Shown here: positions 26,377 through 38,123 of the stretch, one piece after another
Layout of the letters: each line of letters begins with the position of its first letter
Numbering within the stretch: the first letter of the stretch is position 1
From: Haematobia irritans
Lineage: Eukaryota > Arthropoda > Insecta > Diptera > Muscidae
DNA: 64,000 nt
Assembly: GCF_050003625.1 (NCBI RefSeq)
Contig: NC_134400.1
Span: forward strand, 64,108,241-64,172,240
Direction: 5' to 3'
Translations under genes and position numbers: made by a program
Notes under the pieces: model-generated
Seen by the model: the letters and a program-made list of their open reading frames with translations, nothing else
Databases searched by the model: none
Told to the model about the DNA's origin: nothing

Positions 26377-26809
26377 AAGGCCGGTACTATGTTCATTCTT
26401 GCGAAAAATTTTTATAGAAACCATTATTTCGCACATAGAAAGCGGTGGTTATTTAGGTAACTTGGAGCGCTATTTTACAGGGAGCAATAATGAATTAAGT
26501 TGGTGGTTGCTGTTTGTTATTACAAAATTAACATTTTATTTTCCTTGGGCAATTGATCTGCTGCTCCTTTGATCCTTTGTATAGTTTCGGAACAAAAATA
26601 TAATCCGTGTTTGTGTTATAAACCCACACAAATAGTTTTAATAAATAAATTATTTCTTAATTCACATTGCAAATGGCGCCATGCTATAAACGTCAGTTTT
26701 TCAACTCGAAAAAACAAAGTACCACAAATGGAAAAATTTCGCTAGTTTTTCGCATTTTTTAATTTTGTATGGAGTTTCAACGCGAAAACCGAACAGAGTA
26801 CCGGCCTTA
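26377..26809. mobile_element. GGCCGGTACTATG MITE (about 433 bp)
   Basis: It runs from AAGGCCGGTACTATGTTC to GAACAGAGTACCGGCCTT and is flanked by TAA-like bases. The LTR copy at 60120-60160 lacks it and shows the empty site. A sister copy lies at 52066-52498. Confidence 0.82.
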
Positions 26810-27155
26810 AAACTTTACCGAAACAAGTATTATATTTCAAATTTACAGGTTATTTCGCACTAACAACAATAACGCCACATAAACTCCTATATGGGAGTAC
26901 CTTATTTGCACACACTGGCTTTGACTTCAACTTCACTAATGACAAGCGTGAGTTGCTATCAGTAGTGCTATGCCTGTCTCACGACTTTGTGAAAGGTCAG
27001 TCTCCACAACTCTCTTTTTCATCACAACTCTGCATTCGCTACTCCCCTTTCTATACAACCATGTATGATATGTGCGTTGCCCATTCTAACCAATAGATGG
27101 CACTCATGTGTACACAATGGTATTTTTAGACGTGATGTCTGGTAAGGTATAGGGT

Positions 27156-30100
27156 AGGTTAGGTTAGGTTAAAGTGGCAGCCCGATTAAGATTCAGGCTC
27201 ACTTAGACTATTCAGTCCATTGTGATACCACATTAACTAAAAGTACCTATTACATATGGGCACTTCTAGTTTTAACCGCTGAACCTTCTTGATTATTTTT
27301 CTTTGTTGAACCAACCAGATTGTTCCAAAAATATTAGCAGACTGCTTAAGTTAACGTTTTCCAGATCCGCCAGTAATCTGAAGCTATATGCTCCTAAAAG
27401 TTGCTTGCGCTTTACACAAAATGCAGGACACTCACACAAGAGGTGTTTAATTGATTCTTTTTCCTCCGCATCATGACAGCTCATACAATAGTCATTATAC
27501 TTCGCGCCAATAGTTTTTGCAAAATCTCCTATCAGGCAGCGACCCGTTATAGCAGATATCAGGAGTGATACCTGACGTCTCGAGAACATTAGCATATCTA
27601 GTGTGCGGTTTAAGTTGAAATGGGGCCATATTTGCTTGGTGTCGTTACAACCCTTGCAATTCTCCCATCGAACATTTGCCATCATAACAGCCTTCTCACG
27701 CAGCATGAGCTTGCAGGTAGCTAGGGGCATACCAACAAATTCTAGTTCCCCTGGAATATGTAAGGTAGTCCCTAGCCTTGCCAACTCATCCGCTTCGCAG
27801 TTCCCCAGAATGTTCCTATGGCCAGGCACCCATATTAGGTGAATATTGTACTGCTCAGCCATCTCATTGAGAGATTTGCGGCAATCGATGGCCGTTTTCG
27901 AGTTGAGGAACACAGAGTCCAAGGATTTTATTGCAGGTTGACTGTCTGAGTATATATTAATGCCCACATTTTTTGGAACATTACTTCTCAGCCAATTCGC
28001 CACCTCTCTTATTGCTAATATTTCAGCCTGAAAAACACTACAGTGATTAGGTAATCTTTTCGCTATTTGAAGTTCCAGATCATTAGAATATACTCCGAAA
28101 CCCACTTGTCCATCCAATTTGGAGCCATCAGTGTAGAAATCTATATATTCTTTATTCCCCGGGGTATGTGTGCACCACGCCTCACTGTTGGGGATTAGAG
28201 TCTCAAACTTTTTGTCGAAAAGTGGACTCGCCAAAGTGTAATCCACTACGTTAGGCACATCTGACATTATTTTGAGGACAGAACTGTGACCGTAACCATT
28301 TTCCGACCACAGCGATAGTTCGCGCAACCGCACAGCCGTTGTTGCAGCTGACTGTTTGGCCAAAATGTCTAAAGGCAATAGATGCATCATGACATTAAGG
28401 GAATTTGTTCCTGTCTTGCTGAATGCGCCTGAAATACACAAACACGCCATACGCTGAACTTTATCTAAACCAGTCGGTTTCTGAAGTGCCGGCCACCAGT
28501 CTACAACACCATATAGCATTATAGGTCTAACCACTGCCGTGTATAGCCAATGCACAATTTTTGGTTTTAGTCCCCACTTTTTTCCTATTGCCTTTTTGCA
28601 CGAGTACAAAGCTACAGTTGCCTTCCTCGCCCTTTCTTCAATATTAAGCTTAAAGTTCAGCTTCCTGTCCAAAATAACGCCAAGGTATTTTGCACAATCA
28701 CCAAAGGGAATTTCAATACCCCCTAAGGAAATAGGCCTAACCGTGGGAGTTTTGCGATCTTTGCAGTACATGACTAATTCTGTCTTTGCAGGATTTACCC
28801 CAAGACCATTGTCTTTCGCCCATTGTTCAGTCATCCGGAGGGCCCTCTGAATAATATCTCTGATTGTGGATGGGAATTTTCCCCTGACTGCCAGAGCTAC
28901 ATCATCTGCGTATGCCACCACTTTTATCCTTTCTTTTTCTAGAGTAACCAGAAGGCTATTTATAGCAACATTCCAAAGAAGAGGTGATAGAACTCCTCCT
29001 TGGGGAGTGCCTCTGTTCACATACTTTTGTATGTTTGCTTGTCCTAGTGTGGCTGAAATACGTCTCTTCATTAGCAGTTCGTCTAACAGCCTGAGTATAC
29101 ATGGATCAACATTCAGAGTTGTCAGTCCATTTAATATCGAGCTCGGATGGACATTATTTAACGCCCCTTCGATGTCTAGAAACGCCACGATTGTGTATTC
29201 TTTGACAGATAGTGAGCTTTCAATAAAGCTGACTAGTTCATGTAGTGCGGTCTCAGTAGACCTGCCCTTCGAGTATGCATGCTGTCGTTTCGAGAACAAA
29301 CTTGAATCGATGCTAGTTCTAAGATAAATATCTATCATCCTCTCCAGAGTCTTAAGTAGGAATGAGGATAAGCTGATTGGTCGGAAATCCTTCGCCCTCG
29401 AGTGAGAGGCTTTTCCCGCTTTAGGTATGAAGACGACTTTTGTTTCCCTCCACTTTCCTGGGATATATGATAAGTTGATACATCCTTTATATATCACCGA
29501 CAACCAGGGGATAATTTTGTCAGTTACAGCTTGTAACTCCGCCGGAGTAATTCCATCAGGTCCAGGGGATTTGAATGGTCCAAAGCTATTTAGCGCCCAT
29601 CTTATTCTAGTTTCCGATACAATTTCCTCGACAGGAAACGACCGCTGAGCAACTGTGGCACCGCCAGTACATGGTTCAACCGTCTGATTTCCAGGAAAAT
29701 GTGTGTCCAATAGTACCTCCAGCGTCTCCTCACTGGACGTTGTCCAATTGCCCTCCGATGTTTTAATGAAACCTGGAGCGGAGTTGGTGGATGCTAGAAC
29801 CTTCCGTAGTCTGGAAGCCTCGGACGTATTCTCAATACTGCTGCAGTAAGCATTCCAAGAGTTATGCTGAGCCTTTCTCAGTTCTCGCTTGTATCCTCTC
29901 AGATTCTTCTTGTAAGCGTCCCAGTCCTCAGGGGCTCTGGTGGACTTTGCCTTGTTAAAGAGCTTCCTGCAGGATTTCCTCATATTACTTATTTCCGTAG
30001 ACCACCATGGTGGTCGATGTTTCCCCCTTGGCTTTCCTCTAGGGCATGCAGCTTTCAGTGAGATGTTGAAGGCCTTAGTAATCCGCTCCACTGCGTGTTC

Positions 30101-30758
30101 GATATCTTGCACATTTCTCATATTTGTCTCTGTTATTTCCGGTATCATCATATTGAACGATTCCCTATACCTATTCCAGTCAGCTTTCCTAACATTTGGC
30201 GGAAATATGATCTTGGTGATATGAACATCAAATTTGAAACTGATGTAGCGATGATCTGAGAAGCTGTGTTCACTTAAAACCTGCCACTCAGATATCATTT
30301 CATTCAGTTCTTGCGAGGCCAAGGTGATGTCCAAAACCTCTTGCCTGTTTTTAGTGACAAAGGTTGGGACATCTCCCTTGTTGCAAACTACCAGATTAGT
30401 ACGCAAAATAAACTCTATTAGCGACTCTCCCCTTGCATTAGTATCACTACTTCCCTATATACTATGATGTGCATTCGCATCGCATCCCATAATGAGTTTC
30501 GTCTTTGTTTTCAGTGACTCCTCCACTAAGATCTTAACGGCATATGGAGGCATCTCCCTGTCATGTCCCATGTAGACCGAAGATACCCAATATTTGCATT
30601 TGGCTATTTCTAAACTTGCAACGACAGTGTCTGTATTGCACATTGAAGGAAGCAGAAACAAGTTGAGCTCGTTTTTAGCAATTATACAGGCTCGATTTAC
30701 GTCATTACCAGTATACTGCAATAGTTTGAACCCCGGAGTACTTAATTCACATATATAG
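27156..30758 (-). mobile_element. Non-LTR retrotransposon (LINE) with 10-bp target duplication
   Basis: The 3.6-kb insertion is flanked by GGTATAGGGT at 27146-27155 and 30759-30768. The uninterrupted LTR at 59765 shows the target only once. It is 5'-truncated within the endonuclease. The 3' end is not poly(A) but three copies of an AACCT repeat after GGGCTGCCACTTTAACCT. The 3' UTR at 27156-27292 contains the tail shared with the SINE. Confidence 0.93.
27293..30757 (-). pseudogene. LINE ORF2: partial endonuclease, reverse transcriptase, RNase H
   Basis: The protein copies element RNA into DNA at a nicked target. From the N-terminus: the second half of an APE-type endonuclease (GCDANAHH, FSDHRYISF); reverse transcriptase with motif A FLDIEGAL, RGTPQGGVLSPLLWN and motif C AYADDVAL; RNase H with the Asp of FYTDGSK, Glu of FQAEILAI, Asp of IYSDSQ and Asp of ADELAR; and a CxxC-H-C zinc motif (CMSCHDAEEKESIKHLLCEC). 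Endonuclease, RT and RNase H with a short-repeat tail suggest the I/LOA side of the LINE tree. About 1,150 codons are open except for one TAG at about 30455, where the family has Trp after HHSI. The endonuclease start is missing. The single lesion and perfect target duplication point to a recent insertion. Confidence 0.92.
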
Positions 30759-30993
30759 GGTATAGGGTAATTCTACCGAAACCTTCTTATCAAATCATGA
30801 TGATGGCAACAGTTAATAAAGGGAAATGGCGAATCAGCCTTAATATAGACGTGTTGCGCAAAGAATATGAGACATGCCAGAAATTCCCCAGTAGGCAATG
30901 AAATACTTCATATATTTACAAGTTGTACAATAAATCATATGAATGGTAAAATTGTACGAAATGTATTTCATATGTTATATGGTGGCCGTCACA

Positions 30994-31589
30994 AATTATA
31001 TTTTACAATCGTTTCATTAGTACTGGGCATCGGGATAATAAACACAAAACATAATTTAAACAAAAGGAGACACAGCAATTGATGTTCCAAAACAAGCATT
31101 AGCACTTCAACCAACATGTATAGTTCCGAGGTAGCAATGAATGGAATCACAAGAATTAATTGCTATGTTCCAAAAAATAAAATTCAGCACTGTAAAATTT
31201 ATTTTTATAATTCCAAAGATATTTGTAAAATAACTTCGCCTGCTTCTTCTTTTTCAAATTATTTATTTTGCATGCGTGTGTGTGTAATTCGAGCCACTAG
31301 TTGCCTATGTATATGTAATCATTTCGTGACATTTTGCGATATTGTCAATACATTTCGATGAAATAAACGCGAAAAATTCCAAAATGGATGTTTTTTTCCT
31401 TCAAAATATATTGTCAACACTATCATTTTTCAACGCGAAACAATGATTGAGTGGAACTTTTTTCGCACCAACAAACAGAGTACCGGCCTTAAAATTGTAA
31501 AAGGTATATTGGTGAGCAATTTTTGACTTTCCAAATGGAATAAAGTGATTGTTTTTCAGATATTTTACAGACACGTTGCCTCCATAAGA
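30994..31589. other. Spacer with the right end of a GGCCGGTACTATG-type MITE
   Basis: At about 31430-31492 the text CAACGCGAAACAATGATTG ... CAGAGTACCGGCCTTAAA is the right end of the MITE family seen at 26377-26809; its left end was not found. No gene was recognised. Confidence 0.5.
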
Positions 31590-31935
31590 GAATAAAAACA
31601 CTGGCTGATAGACGCTGCAACATGTAACTTGCCACTTGTAATTCAACATCATTCTATTATTAATGAAAAAATTATTTTAAATGTGTTGTGATAGTGGTAT
31701 AAATGTTATGTTTATAAGAATTTATAAATGTTTAATCAAATTAATAAACATCTAAACAATCGTGTTTTACTTGAACACAATGATTCTTTTACAACTACCT
31801 TAATAATCAATTTTTCTGATTGTTTGAAGGGGCTCTTATTGGCGTCGTTCTAAATTTATTAAAAAAAGGCACCTAATAATTGCACTCATGCGATAGTGCA
31901 ATTTGTAGTAACTTGGCGTGGAACAACTTCACAGT
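31590..31935. mobile_element. CCCTGCC-family TIR element, internal fragment
   Basis: It matches the middle of 48856-49640 (GACGCTGCAACATGTAACTT, AATAAACATCTAAACAATCG, CACCTAATAATTGCACTCAT). Both ends are missing. Confidence 0.75.
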
Positions 31936-32048
31936 TTCGTTCTCTCTGGTAGTATCAGAGAGTATTAAGAAAACAAGAGGACGAAAATTTCTCTTCTACA
32001 CTGGTAGAAAAGTGGCGATACGTTTAGTATTGATAGACTGGTTCACGT

Positions 32049-32517
32049 TAACTACACCCAAAGAAATTTGTTAGTAGGGACAGCAGAAAAGTCTGCTAAA
32101 ACAGCAGAAAGTCTGCTGAAAAAGGGACAGCAGTCACTGTTTGCTGAAATAGAAATATAATTACACTAAAACATGTTTTATTTTGGCTAAAACAAATAAA
32201 AATGTCATCTTAGGAGCTACCCTAACATAATTAAAACAATATTTTATGAACATCTATAGTATTTGACCAAAAATCTGAATATTTATCGAATTGAGACATA
32301 ACAGCAAACAAAATGTTTGCTGATCGTATTTAGGAGCTTGTAAGTATATTACAGTGCAAAAATATACCAAAAACTACTTTTAGTTTTTAAATATGCTTTG
32401 GGGAAAAATTTATAACCTAAAAATTTTATAAATTGTTGTTCATTAGGCCCTGAAGTACAAAAATATAACAGCAGACGTCGACTGCTGTTTTTAGCAGACT
32501 TTTTTTCTATGAGTGTA
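32049..32517. mobile_element. MITE with CACYCAWAGAAA ends and internal CAGCAG motifs (about 468 bp)
   Basis: The left end ACACCCAAAGAAATTTG and the right end TTTTTTTCTATGAGTGT are inverted. Subterminal GGGACAGCAGAAAAGTCTGC and GACTGCTGTTTTTAGCAGAC are also inverted. Inner GCAGAC/GTCTGC motifs recur several times. No coding. Confidence 0.7.
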
Positions 32518-33240
32518 TTAATTTTAATACCAATTTATATTAAATGATTTACATCCGGTATTATTATGGTATTAACTTTCACATCCCCGTAACATATGAT
32601 ATGTCGCCGTTGATAAAAACTAATTGGTCGCCTTTGTAGTTTATTTTCTGCACATAAAGCAACTAGGCTAGTAAATTACAACATTCCTGGGAAATCAAGG
32701 TAAACGTAAATTTGTGAACATAACGAAGCATCTGTAAGTATAATATGTTTTAGCATTATTAATGTTTGCTAATTCAGAATCCTTCTCTCACTAGATGCGT
32801 GCGAGACATACATAAGCTTCCCAAATCTCACCACAGACAACTTTACTGCATGCTTCAGTGCCTGCGATGGGACATAGAATTTAGAGAATAACTTTGCATG
32901 AAAAACTGATGAGGAAGGAAAAAGTCTTTGTGTGTTTTATTAAAATAAATTGAATGAATTAACTCCGGATTTGTATTAAACTCATTACCGTTTTGGTATT
33001 ATATGGTAATACCGCACTGTTTATACCTCAATACTTTTATGGTATAAATATTAATACCGCTTAAGTATTATTTTTAATACCATATTGGTATTTTCATAAT
33101 ACCGTATGATACTTTCATGCTTTGCGTACCGCCTGCACCGTTCGGTATTGATATTGTACCATACGGGGTTGGCTAACTATCAATAACGTACGGTATTGAT
33201 CTGAGCCCGCATGGTAATAATTTTTCTATGGGGTGTACAA
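32518..33240. repeat. TAATACC-rich element with the empty site of the CCCTGCC family
   Basis: Repeated GGTATTA/TAATACC words fill 32520-33215, and the block ends TTTTTCTATGGGGTGTAC, resembling the neighbouring MITE terminus. Bases 32510-32660 match 52665-53545 but lack the insertion there, giving an uninterrupted GTAACATATGATATGTCG. Confidence 0.55.
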
Positions 33241-33284
33241 AAATAAAATAAATGTCAACCGTATAGATGTCGCAAAATGTCTGC

Positions 33285-33535
33285 AGCTTTTGTATATATT
33301 TATAAGAATTTATAAATGTTTAGTAAAATTAATAAACATCTACACAATCGTGTTTTACTTCACCACAATGATTCTTATACATCTACCTTAAAATTCACTT
33401 TTTTGATAGTTTGCAGCGGCTCTTATTGGCGTCGTTCTAAATTGATCTAAAAATGCACCTATTAATTGCACTGATGAGAAACTTTTTTGTAGTAACTTGG
33501 CGTGGTACAACTTCTCAATAGTACTTTACTTTTTG
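33285..33535. mobile_element. CCCTGCC-family TIR element, internal fragment
   Basis: It carries TTATAAGAATTTATAAATG, the AATAAACATCTACACAATCG block and TTGTAGTAACTTGGCGTGGT, as in 48856-49640, then breaks off at a BEL/Pao protease fragment. Confidence 0.72.
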
Positions 33536-33539
33536 ACAG

Positions 33540-33795
33540 GTTGCCGGAAATGTTCGGAAGAACATACGCTGTAGTCTGCAGTAGGAGCGACTCATCCAAG
33601 GGGGTACCAATGCAAAGTGAACAATGTTCTCTCGACGTGATCGAAACACTTTGATTCACACCAGAAATTGTTGCCGGATTCGACAAGTCGGTTCCTTCCG
33701 TAATGAAGGAGGATTCCGAAGCTGGATCTATTAAAGCCCTAGCGGGATACGTCATACCCTGGTGACGATATTCACCATTGCAGTGAAAAATCTTT
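33540..33795 (-). pseudogene. BEL/Pao protease fragment
   Basis: On the minus strand it reads YPARALIDPASESSFITEGT, the aspartic protease neighbourhood of BEL/Pao polyproteins (ALIDPASESSFI in place of the usual DTGA-like core). It is a short relic of the family seen at 35429-37060 and lacks the 240-bp MITE found there. Confidence 0.75.
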
Positions 33796-33902
33796 ATTTG
33801 GAAAATATTATAAAATTTTTTCCAGTGTACTGTTTGTACCAAAAGATTTTTGCGATTGTATCGTGAATACACAAAATATTTTCAGTGTATCGTAGAATAC
33901 CA

Positions 33903-34017
33903 CGAATGAATTATCGTGTGATGAATTATCGAAAATTTTAAAAATTTCTTGATACTCTCTCGTAATATCAAGAAATTTTTAAAATTTTCGATAATTCATC
34001 ACACGATAATTCATTCG
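33903..34017. repeat. Perfect inverted repeat, 52-bp arms, 11-bp loop
   Basis: The arm 33903-33954 (CGAATGAATTATCGTGTGAT ...) is exactly complementary to 33966-34017, with loop CTCTCTCGTAA. Flanking AGTGTATCGTG motifs occur on both sides. An RNA from here would form a perfect stem of 52 pairs. Confidence 0.97.
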
Positions 34018-34984
34018 TTCATTCTCTCAGTGTATATATTATTCAAAATTTCTCCTAATGTACGTAGATACACAAATTTTGTGCAAGTGTATCGTGACTA
34101 TCACTTGGCAAATGGAAAAATTAAAAAAAATAATAAAAGTCGTGAACTTTAAACTTCAAAATGTCAACTTGAACGATTGTAGGCGCGCGGACTGTAAGAT
34201 GCACACTACGAAACGGTAGGGACCAACAACAACAATAATATAAAAATCCAATAAGCCTCGTCGAAACTCAAATATATCAATATTAAAATAATATAGTATT
34301 TTAGATTGCGACAACCAATGCAAAGTTGATCCAACATACTACCATGCAGTTACAATTGCTAAATGTTAGTTGTGCTGACAGATATCATTGATAGTTGATG
34401 GAACCACCTGCTTTCGGTTGGCAAATAATTCGGTTGAGGCAACAAATTTGTTTTCTGGGTGTACGTGTGCATAGACCAATTAAGATATAGACATCTCAAG
34501 TGAATTCACAGCGCTGTAGTAAAAAAATTATTGAGCTAAACCGTTTAAGGAAAAGTCTAACACGAACTAACACATACATTTCGAATGAAACACTCATTAA
34601 AAGGAGAACTGAACTGTAATTATTCTCTCTTCGCGTTCTAATTTGTTAAAAAAATATTGAGCTAAACCAAATATCAGAAGCGGGAAAAGCTTGCCAAATG
34701 AACGGCGATGCCACATTGAATTTTATGGAAAATAATTTTTAAAATGTATGGGCCTTGTTCTAGAAATTGAAATAATTGAGATCTGGTAATACCAGCATTT
34801 GACAGTAACGTAAGCCATGCGAATGACCGAAAGGAAGTTAGAGAAACCCAAATTTAAACGAAAGTGAGTGTCTACCGTTCGTTCGCAATTGCTTTCGCTC
34901 GGATATCAGAAATAGGCTGTAAAAGTCCTGGATAGTATTTTGCAGAGAATATCTGAATTGTATTCAATGCACAAAAGTCTGGGA
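34018..34984. other. Unassigned region
   Basis: No gene was recognised. AGTGTATCGTGACTATCAC at about 34088-34106 continues the hairpin's flanking motif. GAGCTAAACC occurs twice (34533, 34657), suggesting a weak internal repeat. Confidence 0.35.
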
Positions 34985-35136
34985 CGGGTCAACTCGTATG
35001 TCATTGAGCTTAACATGGAATCGGGCAGCACTCAGTGATAAGAGAGAAGTTCACCACTGTGGTATCACAATGGACTGAATAGTCTAAGTGAGCTTGATAA
35101 ATCGGGCTGCTACATAACCTAACCTAACCTAACTCG
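34985..35136 (+). mobile_element. SINE 3' part with AACCT-repeat tail
   Basis: It carries GTCATTGAGCTTAACATGGA uninterrupted, the empty site for the insertion at 48856. The tail shared with the LINE follows (TGGTATCACAATGGACTGAA, TAGTCTAAGTGAGC, CGGGCTGC), and it ends ATAACCTAACCTAACCTAAC. Confidence 0.85.
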
Positions 35137-35428
35137 TATGGCGATACATATGTGTGATGTCGCAATTGTACACGAATTTGTACACCCTCAACCTCAAAAC
35201 TAAGAGAAACAAGTCTGATTGTTGAGTCGGACCGGCGTGTAGAAATGTCTTTCGAGGCAGTGAAACCACTCAGCGTCTAGTAGTCTTTGTGTTGGCGTTT
35301 GTCACATGAGATGAGGCAGATAACAAACCTCTGTATGTGTAGGCGTAACCTAATCCGGCCTCAGTCGTCATAAAACGTCTTAATGAGTGGTTTTCGCAAG
35401 AGGGGAGCCTCATTTGGAAGAAATTGTC

Positions 35429-37060
35429 TCAGGCAATCCGTCCTTGATTTCCGATTTGTCCGGAGAAACAAGTTTTGAGAGGAAGATTATCTTCACTCAG
35501 AATTCCGTCTGGTTGTCTTTCCGCTAAATTATCTGAATCAGATAAGAGAGGGCGACGGGGAACTCTTCTAGTTCCCCAAGAGCGGAGAAGTGTCTCGTCA
35601 AGACTATTTTCCTCGGGGAGGTCCGTAGTAGTCGTGTAGACTGAAATATTCGAAGAAGGGTAGGACCCGTGACAAACCATCCGAAGACTGTTTTGCGCTA
35701 GTAGCGATCTCAAAATATTCGTTAGCGTACCTTGCAATAAAACCTTCGGATAAAGATCCGCGCCCAACAGCAGTTCAGCGGGACGACAAACAAATAAATT
35801 GGGGTCAGCCAAACGTAGATTTGACATACTAGACACAATGTCACGATCTAGAGAAAAAGATGGCAGGTTGCCGGAAATATTCGGAAGAACATACGCCGTA
35901 GTCGACGTGACTTTGATTCACACCAGAAATTGTTGCCGAAGACGAAGACGCACTTAGTCCAAATCGGTTCCGCAATCCTTCCGTAATGAAGGAGGATTCC
36001 GAAGCTGAATCTATTAATGCGCTTTACATACTATCAGTTATTCCGGACGACAGTGCTCGTGTCGAACATATCCCATACATTGTGCACATTATAAGTTAAG
36101 TCCGAAGGCATAATCGATACTGCTGAATGTTTATGGGATCGATAACACATTTACCGATTATTTAGTCATCGCCGACCAGTCGTATCGATCCGACACACTA
36201 TAAGATTCTTTACAAACACCGACATTCCGTCCGGAATAACTGATAGTCTGTAAAGCGCATAAGGCCCTAGCAGGATACTTCATACCCTGGTGAACGATAT
36301 TCACCATTGAGAAGTGGGGAATGCCTGTCTACTCGACGTCCCTGAAACAATGCCAATCGACGTAGAAGGCCGATCGACATCCAATGATGCTACTTCGGTA
36401 TTTCGTGCAACCGGTGCTGAAACGACAAGAGTAGTCCTAGGGCTAGTCGATGTTTCCCTGTGTAGAAGATACCAGAAGTCTTTGAAATTTAGTGCACGTC
36501 CTGACGTGATGCTGTCGTCGAAAGAGAACGCATAATCTGTCAGGAGAGGATCGGGAGGAACAAGGCGTACTTGTTGGGAAACGAGTTGTTCTCGCATTCG
36601 TGAAATGTGAGCGAATTCTTTTGTTGGCCGGAGACCTGGCGTCAATGCCGCGGATATCGCGAAGACATGCCAATGTCTGGATTCTTTCAGTGAGAAAGAA
36701 GTCCAAATCTGACCAAGAGGACAACGCAGACTTGTCCTTAATACTATGTTTCCAAAGTGTGACAGTACATTTCGGCAATCTTTGAAGACATAAAAAGACG
36801 AGGATGAGATCCCAATCGTCAGTGGCTACATCGTAGATGGACATTATCAAAATTCATGTGAATATGCCTCGTTGTAACTTCTTCAGTCCTGAACTGGTCT
36901 CAGACTCCAAGGCTGGTAAAGCAAATAATAATTTGAGTTGGTGTTTCACCAATAGGCGGGTATTATCATAAGTACCCCTTAGTGCTTTCCACTCAAGAGC
37001 AAAATTAGCATCAGACATAAAGTTGGCCAAGAATTCACACTTTCTGTCGTCCTCACTATT
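35429..37060 (-). pseudogene. BEL/Pao element fragment: gag, protease and following region
   Basis: Reading on minus from 37060, gag appears as ALRGTYDNTRLLVKHQLK and then DDWDLILVFLCLQRLPK, with WSDLDFFLTERIQTLACLRD. The frame then shifts (36645-36301, rich in Ser/Thr). The protease start HQGMKYPARAL lies near 36290 and is split by a 240-bp MITE. The region to 35429 contains ADPNLFVCRPAELLLGADLY and PKVLLQGTL, the conserved block after the BEL/Pao protease. Reverse transcriptase and integrase are missing. Several frame breaks make it non-functional. Confidence 0.82.
36019..36258. mobile_element. 240-bp MITE with 30-bp terminal inverted repeats
   Basis: The left end GCGCTTTACATACTATCAGT continues for ten more bases, and the right end is its complement with one mismatch in 30. 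It splits the BEL/Pao protease frame. The related fragment at 33728 (CTATTAAAGCCC) shows the empty site. The flanks are AT and AT, so the target duplication length is unclear. The superfamily was not recognised. Confidence 0.88.
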
Positions 37061-37066
37061 ACCCCA

Positions 37067-37780
37067 TTAGGTTGATTTGGCGTTGACATCCCCCGCAAAA
37101 ATTATGGGATTACAAATGTTCGTCGTCGCTTTTATCAGATATTCAACGGAAGACCGAAAATCCGCAAAGCACATATCAGGTGAAAAGTCTACCAGTATGA
37201 AAGTGATGTTCTTCTTGAGATTCAGTGTCGATAATGCAATTGCCTCACCTATGCAGTCGAGGTCCATGATCGAGAAGCGGATGCACCGCTTGATGAAGGC
37301 GTCGACACCAACCCTGATGAAGGCGCCATCAACCCTATTTCTCCCTGTGAAGCTGTATTCAGATATGCTAGAACTTGAATTATCGCGAAGCCAAGTTTCG
37401 CTTAATAAGACAATATCAATTCCATGACGATTCATATACATCTCCAAAACATCCTTATTATTAGCATTATTTACACTTTGTATATTAAATTGTAATATCT
37501 TCATATTATAACGTAACATTTTTTTTCGCCAAGCTTGAAACTACGGTCTGGATGTGTCCCCAGGACCTATATTATTGTTATTCATCGCCATTATATCCAA
37601 ATCAATAAATTCCTCATTAATACTCTGGCGAATTTCGCCCAAAAACTTCTTTTGCTCAGTCTTCAAAGATTCTGCTACCATATACTGTGTTACCTCTTGT
37701 GATAACACGGTTAGCACTTTCTTATACTCCGTAACTTTGTTTTCATTGGCGGCAATCAGCGTCGACCCATTGGCAGACAC
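37067..37780 (-). pseudogene. LINE fragment: ORF1 end and ORF2 endonuclease start
   Basis: On minus, 37780-37541 looks like the acidic end of an ORF1 (QEVTQYMVAESLKTEQKKFL). From 37519 an APE endonuclease N-terminus reads MKILQFNIQSVNNANNKDVL, with the catalytic Glu in LLSETWL and later FAGDVNAKST. The order ORF1 then ORF2 is that of a LINE. It is cut on both sides by BEL/Pao sequence, so it is a relic, not obviously the same family as 27156-30758. Confidence 0.75.
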
Positions 37781-37819
37781 GAAACTTTCTTCCGAAAGTA
37801 CTGTCCTTTGTTCCTCTAC

Positions 37820-38123
37820 TGTTGGCGCAAATAAAAAGAGGGTAGCGAATTTAAAGTCGACAGAATTTATTTCTATTGGAAAAAATAGTTACATAAGTAT
37901 AAAAAATATTTAGAATGCAAAATTAAGCCTTACTGCAGTTTTTTACTCCTCTCAGTTCAAGCGCCAAATAATTACTCCATTCTTTTTATGCAAGTCAGCT
38001 TATATGAATTAGTGTGAGGCAAGAACAAGAGAGAATGAAGAACTGCGGTAAGGAGACAATGATTATCGAACAACGGAGATGCGGATGAGTGATCGATAAA
38101 TTGTAATAGGGCTTTTCATCACA
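37820..38123 (-). repeat. BEL/Pao 3' LTR (about 304 bp)
   Basis: It starts TGTTGGCGCAAATAAAAAGA and ends CTTTTCATCACA, so TG...CA. On the minus strand the purine-rich tract GGAGGAGGGGA precedes it, as expected for the 3' LTR of a minus-strand element. No matching 5' LTR is present. Confidence 0.75.

Larger units (their letters stand above)
25170..30993 (-). mobile_element. LTR of the 2.4-kb-LTR retrotransposon, split by a LINE
   Basis: Read on the minus strand this is a diverged copy of the LTR at 59528-61946: it starts TGTGACGGCCACC at 30993 and ends near GGTTAATACCACA at 25170. Shared blocks include the CCAATAGATGGCACTCATGT region, TTCCGGCGAGCTACAGCCGC and a run of Cs at 25447. It is interrupted by the LINE at 27156-30758 and by a MITE at 26377-26809. 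No internal retrotransposon region adjoins it, so it is probably a solo LTR. Confidence 0.8.
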
